A stretch of DNA of 9,682 nt from Oscillospiraceae bacterium (GTDB lineage Bacteria; Bacillota; Clostridia; Oscillospirales; Ruminococcaceae), in NCBI GenBank assembly GCA_900762805.1, contig CAAFHY010000004.1:1-9682 (forward strand), given 5' to 3'. The notes under the pieces were generated by a model, which was given only the letters and a program-made list of their open reading frames with translations, had not been told where the DNA came from and did no database searches. This document shows positions 6,541 to 9,682 of this stretch, one piece after another. How positions within the stretch are numbered: position 1 is the stretch's first letter; every line of letters starts with the position of its first letter. The position numbers and the translations under genes were made by a program.

Positions 6541-7725
6541 CTATCTCCTTTCCCCGTAGATCATGGCGGCGGGCGGGATGGACTCGCCCTCTTTTACGCG
6601 GACATTCTGTCCTATGACGGCAACGCTCCAGCCATCGCCGCCGGGGGCGCTGCCGACGCTGGCGCCGCTTTCGACCGTGACGTTTTCAGCCAATATGGCG
6701 TACTGAACGCGCGCGCCGCTTCTGACGACCGTACCAGGCATCAAAATGCTGCCGACCACCTCGGCCCCCTCCTCAACGAGGACGTCGGGAAACAGCACCG
6801 AGAAGGAAACGCGGCCGTTGATGACGCTGCCCTCACTGATGACCGAGTCGTCGATCTCGGCATGAGCGCCAACCAGCTGAGGCGGCATATTGGGGTTGCG
6901 GGAATAAATGCGCCAGCTGTCGTCCCACAGGTCAAAGGGGACCTTGTCGGCGATGAGATCCATATTGGAATCCCAAAGGCTGGTGATGGTGCCGACATCC
7001 TTCCAGTACCCCTCGAACAGGTAGGTATGCAGGTGGCAGCCGTCGCCCAGCATATCGGGGATGATATTTTTGCCGAAATCGTGCGTCGTTTCGCGCGCGG
7101 CGTCGGCCTCCAGATAGGCGCGCAGCTTTTCCCAGGTAAAGATGTAAATGCCCATCGAGGCCAGCGTGCTCTTGGGGCGCGCCGGCTTCTCTTCAAATTC
7201 ATAGACCGAGCCGTCAGGCTTGATATTCATGATGCCGAAGCGCGACGCCTCGGCCAGCGGCACATCGATGACGGCAATGGTGCAGTCGGCCCCCGTCTTC
7301 TTGTGCTGCCGCAGCATATCGTCATAGTTCATCCGGTAGATATGGTCGCCCGACAGGATCAGCACATATTCCGGCTCATACCGTTCGATAAAGCGGATAT
7401 TCTGGTAAATGGCATTGGCCGTGCCGAGATACCAGACGCTGCCGGTGTTCGACTGATAGGGCGGCAGGATGTGGACACCGCCGTTCTGGCGGTCAAGATC
7501 CCACGGGGTTCCGTCGCCTATGTAGTCGTTGAGCTCAAGCGGCGAATACTGGGTCAGCACGCCGACCGTATCAATGCCCGAATTGATGCAGTTGCTCAGC
7601 GGAAAGTCAATGATCCGGTACTTCCCGCCAAACGGCACGGCAGGCTTGGCGACATCCTTTGTCAGCGCGTACAGGCGGCTTCCCTGGCCGCCTGCCAAAA
7701 GCATGGCGATACATTCTTTTTTCAT
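6541..7725 (-). CDS. glgC: Glucose-1-phosphate adenylyltransferase catalytic subunit GlgC
   Basis: GlgC makes ADP-glucose and pyrophosphate from glucose-1-phosphate and ATP, the committed step of bacterial glycogen synthesis. The 394-residue protein has the complete pyrophosphorylase signature [13 protein letters not shown] (10-22), [15 protein letters not shown] (27-41), [12 protein letters not shown] (98-109), the catalytic aspartate region [10 protein letters not shown] (125-134) and the sugar-phosphate-binding FEEKP segment. The last third is a left-handed beta-helix with repeats such as [17 protein letters not shown], as expected for the oligomerisation and allosteric domain. The ATG at 7725 has AAAGGAG 7 nt upstream. 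It follows glgB by 21 nt and is followed by glgD after 2 nt. All catalytic motifs lost in GlgD are intact here, so this is the active subunit of the pair. Confidence 0.96.
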   Translation of the reverse strand: MKKECIAMLLAGGQGSRLYALTKDVAKPAVPFGGKYRIIDFPLSNCINSGIDTVGVLTQYSPLELNDYIGDGTPWDLDRQNGGVHILPPYQSNTGSVWYLGTANAIYQNIRFIERYEPEYVLILSGDHIYRMNYDDMLRQHKKTGADCTIAVIDVPLAEASRFGIMNIKPDGSVYEFEEKPARPKSTLASMGIYIFTWEKLRAYLEADAARETTHDFGKNIIPDMLGDGCHLHTYLFEGYWKDVGTITSLWDSNMDLIADKVPFDLWDDSWRIYSRNPNMPPQLVGAHAEIDDSVISEGSVINGRVSFSVLFPDVLVEEGAEVVGSILMPGTVVRSGARVQYAILAENVTVESGASVGSAPGGDGWSVAVIGQNVRVKEGESIPPAAMIYGERR

Positions 7726-7746
7726 GGTACGGCTCCTTTGTTGGAC

Positions 7747-9609
7747 TTAGGACTTTTTTCGTTTCTGCTGTATGATATACACAGTTGACAGAGATTTCAT
7801 GTCAACTTCGATCGAATGCTCGAAATCCCGCATGGGCTGCTTGCGGGAACGAACGGAAGCGTGGAGCTTGTCCTGCGCATGGTCGAGCGCCTTGCTGTCA
7901 AACACCACGCGGTAGGAGCCGGCCTGCGGCACCCCCAGCCGGTAGCCGGCATGATCGACACCGGAGAAATTGCAGGCAACGATGACCTGCTGTCCGGCGC
8001 GGTCGGTGCGCATAAAGGCGATCACGTTGCTGTCGCGGTCATCGACCGATATCCACCGGAAGCCCGACCAGTCGTTTTCGATTTCGTAGAATGCCGGATG
8101 CTCGCGGTAGAAGCAGTTGAGCAGCCGGACAAACCGATGGAAGGCGGCATGAGCCGGATATTCGAGCAGCAGCCAGTCAAGCTGCTTTTTCTCATCCCAC
8201 TCGATGAACTGAGCCAGCTCGGTCCCCATGAAGAACAGCTTTTTGCCGGGATGAGCCATCATATAGGCGAGATAGGCCGCAAGGCCGGCAAATTTCTGCT
8301 CATAATCGCCCGGCATCTTGTTGATGAGCGAGCATTTGCCGTGCACCACCTCATCGTGCGACAGCGGCAGCACGAAATTCTCACTGAAGGCGTAGGACAT
8401 GGAAAAGGTAAGATTATTGTGAAGCTGACCGCGCCACAGCGGGTCGGTCGATATATAGCGGAGCGTGTCGTTCATCCAGCCCATGTTCCACTTGAAGTTG
8501 AAGCCCAGCCCGCCGGCGCTGGCCGGCGCGGTCACAAGCGGCCACGCTGTGCTCTCCTCGGCGATCATCATGGCGTCGGGGAAGCGTGCAAACACGGCGG
8601 CATTGAGCTTGCGGAAGAATGCGACGGCAGCTTCATTTTCCTTGCCGCCGTGGCTGTTGGGGCGCCATTCACCGTTCTTGCGGCCGTAGTCAAGATAGAG
8701 CATCGAGGCCACGGCATCGACCCGCAGGCCGTCGATGTGATACTGGCCGAGCCAGAAAATGGCATTGCTGACCAGAAATGACTGCACCTCGTTGCGGCCG
8801 TAGTCAAACTGCCGCGTCCCCCACTCCCGGTGCTCACGCAGCAGCGGATCCTCCGACTCATAGCAGCAGCCGCCGTCAAATTCATAGAGGCCGAAATCAT
8901 CCTTCGGAAAGTGGGCCGGCACCCAGTCGAGCAGCACGCTGATACCGGCGATATGCAGCGCATCGACCAGCGCCATGAAATCGTGCGGTGTGCCGAAGCG
9001 CGAGGTCGGCGCAAAGTAGCCGGTCACCTGATAGCCCCAGGAGCCGTCAAAGGGATGCTCGCTCACGGGCAGGAATTCAACATGGGTGTAGCCCATCTCC
9101 TTCAGATAGGCGGGCAGCTGCTCGGCCAGCTCAAGGTAGCTGAGCGGCGAGCCGTCCTCATGGGTGCGCCACGAGCCGATATGCAGCTCATAAATGTTGA
9201 CCGGCCGGTCGTACTGCGGGCGGCGGGCGGCCATATAATCGCCGTCCTGCCACACATAGCCGGATATGTCGTAAAACTTGGAGGCGTTTTCGGGCCTTGT
9301 CTGCGTATGGAAGGCATAGGGGTCGCTTTTGAACAGGGTGCGCCCGTCGGCCGTGCGGATGCAGTATTTATAGCTGTCGTACTGCTTGACGCCGGGGAGG
9401 ACCGCCTCAAAGACGGCGCTGCTGACACGCTGCATCGGCGCGGCCGTCTGATCCCAGTCATTGAAATCGCCCACGACGCTCACAGCCGCCGCGTGGGGCG
9501 CCCAAACGCGGAAAACAACATCCCCCGCCGGGGTGCGGTGCGCTCCGAGATACTCATAGGCGCAGTAATTGGTTCCCTGATGGAAATAATAAATCGCTTG
9601 ATTGTCCAT
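7747..9609 (-). CDS. glgB: 1,4-alpha-glucan branching enzyme (GH13)
   Basis: GlgB cuts an alpha-1,4-glucan chain and rejoins it through an alpha-1,6 bond, giving glycogen its branches. The 620-residue protein has an N-terminal CBM48-type beta-sandwich ([20 protein letters not shown], 33-52), then the GH13 barrel starting near YELHIGSWR (140-148). Active-site motifs are [20 protein letters not shown] (187-206), DWVPAHF (228-234), [13 protein letters not shown] (293-305) with nucleophile D298, MIAEEST (348-354) with acid/base E351, and [10 protein letters not shown] (416-425) with D419. An all-beta C-terminal domain ends in a short basic tail. The length matches the shorter bacterial branching enzymes without the extra N1 domain. 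The ATG at 9609 is preceded by AGAGG with 5 nt spacing. It is the first gene of the glg operon, just downstream of a good promoter. Confidence 0.97.
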   Translation of the reverse strand: MDNQAIYYFHQGTNYCAYEYLGAHRTPAGDVVFRVWAPHAAAVSVVGDFNDWDQTAAPMQRVSSAVFEAVLPGVKQYDSYKYCIRTADGRTLFKSDPYAFHTQTRPENASKFYDISGYVWQDGDYMAARRPQYDRPVNIYELHIGSWRTHEDGSPLSYLELAEQLPAYLKEMGYTHVEFLPVSEHPFDGSWGYQVTGYFAPTSRFGTPHDFMALVDALHIAGISVLLDWVPAHFPKDDFGLYEFDGGCCYESEDPLLREHREWGTRQFDYGRNEVQSFLVSNAIFWLGQYHIDGLRVDAVASMLYLDYGRKNGEWRPNSHGGKENEAAVAFFRKLNAAVFARFPDAMMIAEESTAWPLVTAPASAGGLGFNFKWNMGWMNDTLRYISTDPLWRGQLHNNLTFSMSYAFSENFVLPLSHDEVVHGKCSLINKMPGDYEQKFAGLAAYLAYMMAHPGKKLFFMGTELAQFIEWDEKKQLDWLLLEYPAHAAFHRFVRLLNCFYREHPAFYEIENDWSGFRWISVDDRDSNVIAFMRTDRAGQQVIVACNFSGVDHAGYRLGVPQAGSYRVVFDSKALDHAQDKLHASVRSRKQPMRDFEHSIEVDMKSLSTVYIIQQKRKKS

Positions 9610-9638
9610 TCGTTCCTCTGTTTCCTTTTTATATGCTT

Positions 9639-9667
9639 ATTTTAACGATTTTGGCGCTCAGTTTCAA
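9639..9667 (-). promoter_or_regulatory. SigA-type promoter of the glgBCDA operon
   Basis: Reading the minus strand, TTGAAA (9667-9662) and TAAAAT (9644-9639) are separated by exactly 17 bp, close to the housekeeping consensus TTGACA-N17-TATAAT. The predicted start of transcription is near 9632, giving a leader of about 23 nt before the glgB ATG, with no room for a riboswitch or attenuator. The region is AT-rich against a GC-rich background. No convincing operator or catabolite-response site was seen. Confidence 0.7.
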
Positions 9668-9680
9668 GTATTGTGATAAT
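9651..9680 (+). promoter_or_regulatory. Possible divergent promoter pointing out of the window
   Basis: On the plus strand TTGGCG (9651-9656) and GATAAT (9675-9680) are 18 bp apart, with a TG one base before the -10 (extended -10, TGTGATAAT). It overlaps the glgB promoter head to head. The gene it would serve lies beyond the right edge, so this call is tentative. Confidence 0.4.
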
Positions 9681-9682
9681 CT

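Noticed and set aside
6862..9645. Long plus-strand open frames (6862-7788, 7816-8781, 8830-9645) opposite glgC and glgB
   Set aside because: All are antisense shadows of strongly conserved enzymes. None has a recognisable domain, and I saw no reason to prefer them over glgC and glgB.
9610..9660. A catabolite-response (cre) or other operator at the glg promoter
   Set aside because: No stretch matches the cre consensus well; AT-rich sequence here is explained by the promoter itself.

Overview
The window is a GC-rich (about 60% by eye) stretch of a chromosome, most likely from a Clostridia-class Firmicute, possibly an Oscillospirales/Ruminococcaceae-type gut anaerobe. The reasons are the gene order SRP RNA-dnaX-ybaB/ebfC-recR, which is typical of Firmicutes, strong AGGAGG-type ribosome binding sites, and a two-subunit glgC/glgD ADP-glucose pyrophosphorylase. 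The taxonomic placement is inference from gene order and protein style; no 16S or similar marker is present.

Left block, + strand (1-3199). The 3' part of a signal recognition particle RNA lies at the left edge. It is followed by dnaX (DNA polymerase III tau/gamma clamp-loader subunit), the ybaB/ebfC nucleoid-associated protein gene (overlapping dnaX by 29 nt), recR (3 nt further on) and smpB (trans-translation cofactor, 15 nt further on). The tight packing suggests one housekeeping transcript for replication, recombination and ribosome rescue. The obvious long-ORF starts of dnaX, ybaB and smpB are too far upstream; Shine-Dalgarno positions put them at 112, 1775 and 2732.

Centre (3200-3311). 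The convergent intergenic gap holds a 13-bp perfect tandem duplication and a 15-bp perfect hairpin that probably terminates transcription from both sides.

Right block, - strand (3312-9609). Read right to left this is a complete glycogen biosynthesis operon, glgB-glgC-glgD-glgA, followed 58 nt later by a GNAT acetyltransferase gene. GlgC with GlgD makes ADP-glucose, GlgA polymerises it into alpha-1,4-glucan, and GlgB adds alpha-1,6 branches. A good sigma-70/SigA-type promoter (TTGAAA, 17 bp, TAAAAT) stands just upstream of glgB. A second, divergent promoter candidate overlaps it and points out of the window.

Overall this is ordinary core genome. I see no mobile element, CRISPR array, phage gene or clearly undescribed system. 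The points most worth checking are the missing ADP-glucose-binding lysine of GlgA (Val15 in the KTGGL motif), the overlapping divergent promoters at the right edge, and the tailed acetyltransferase linked to the glycogen operon.
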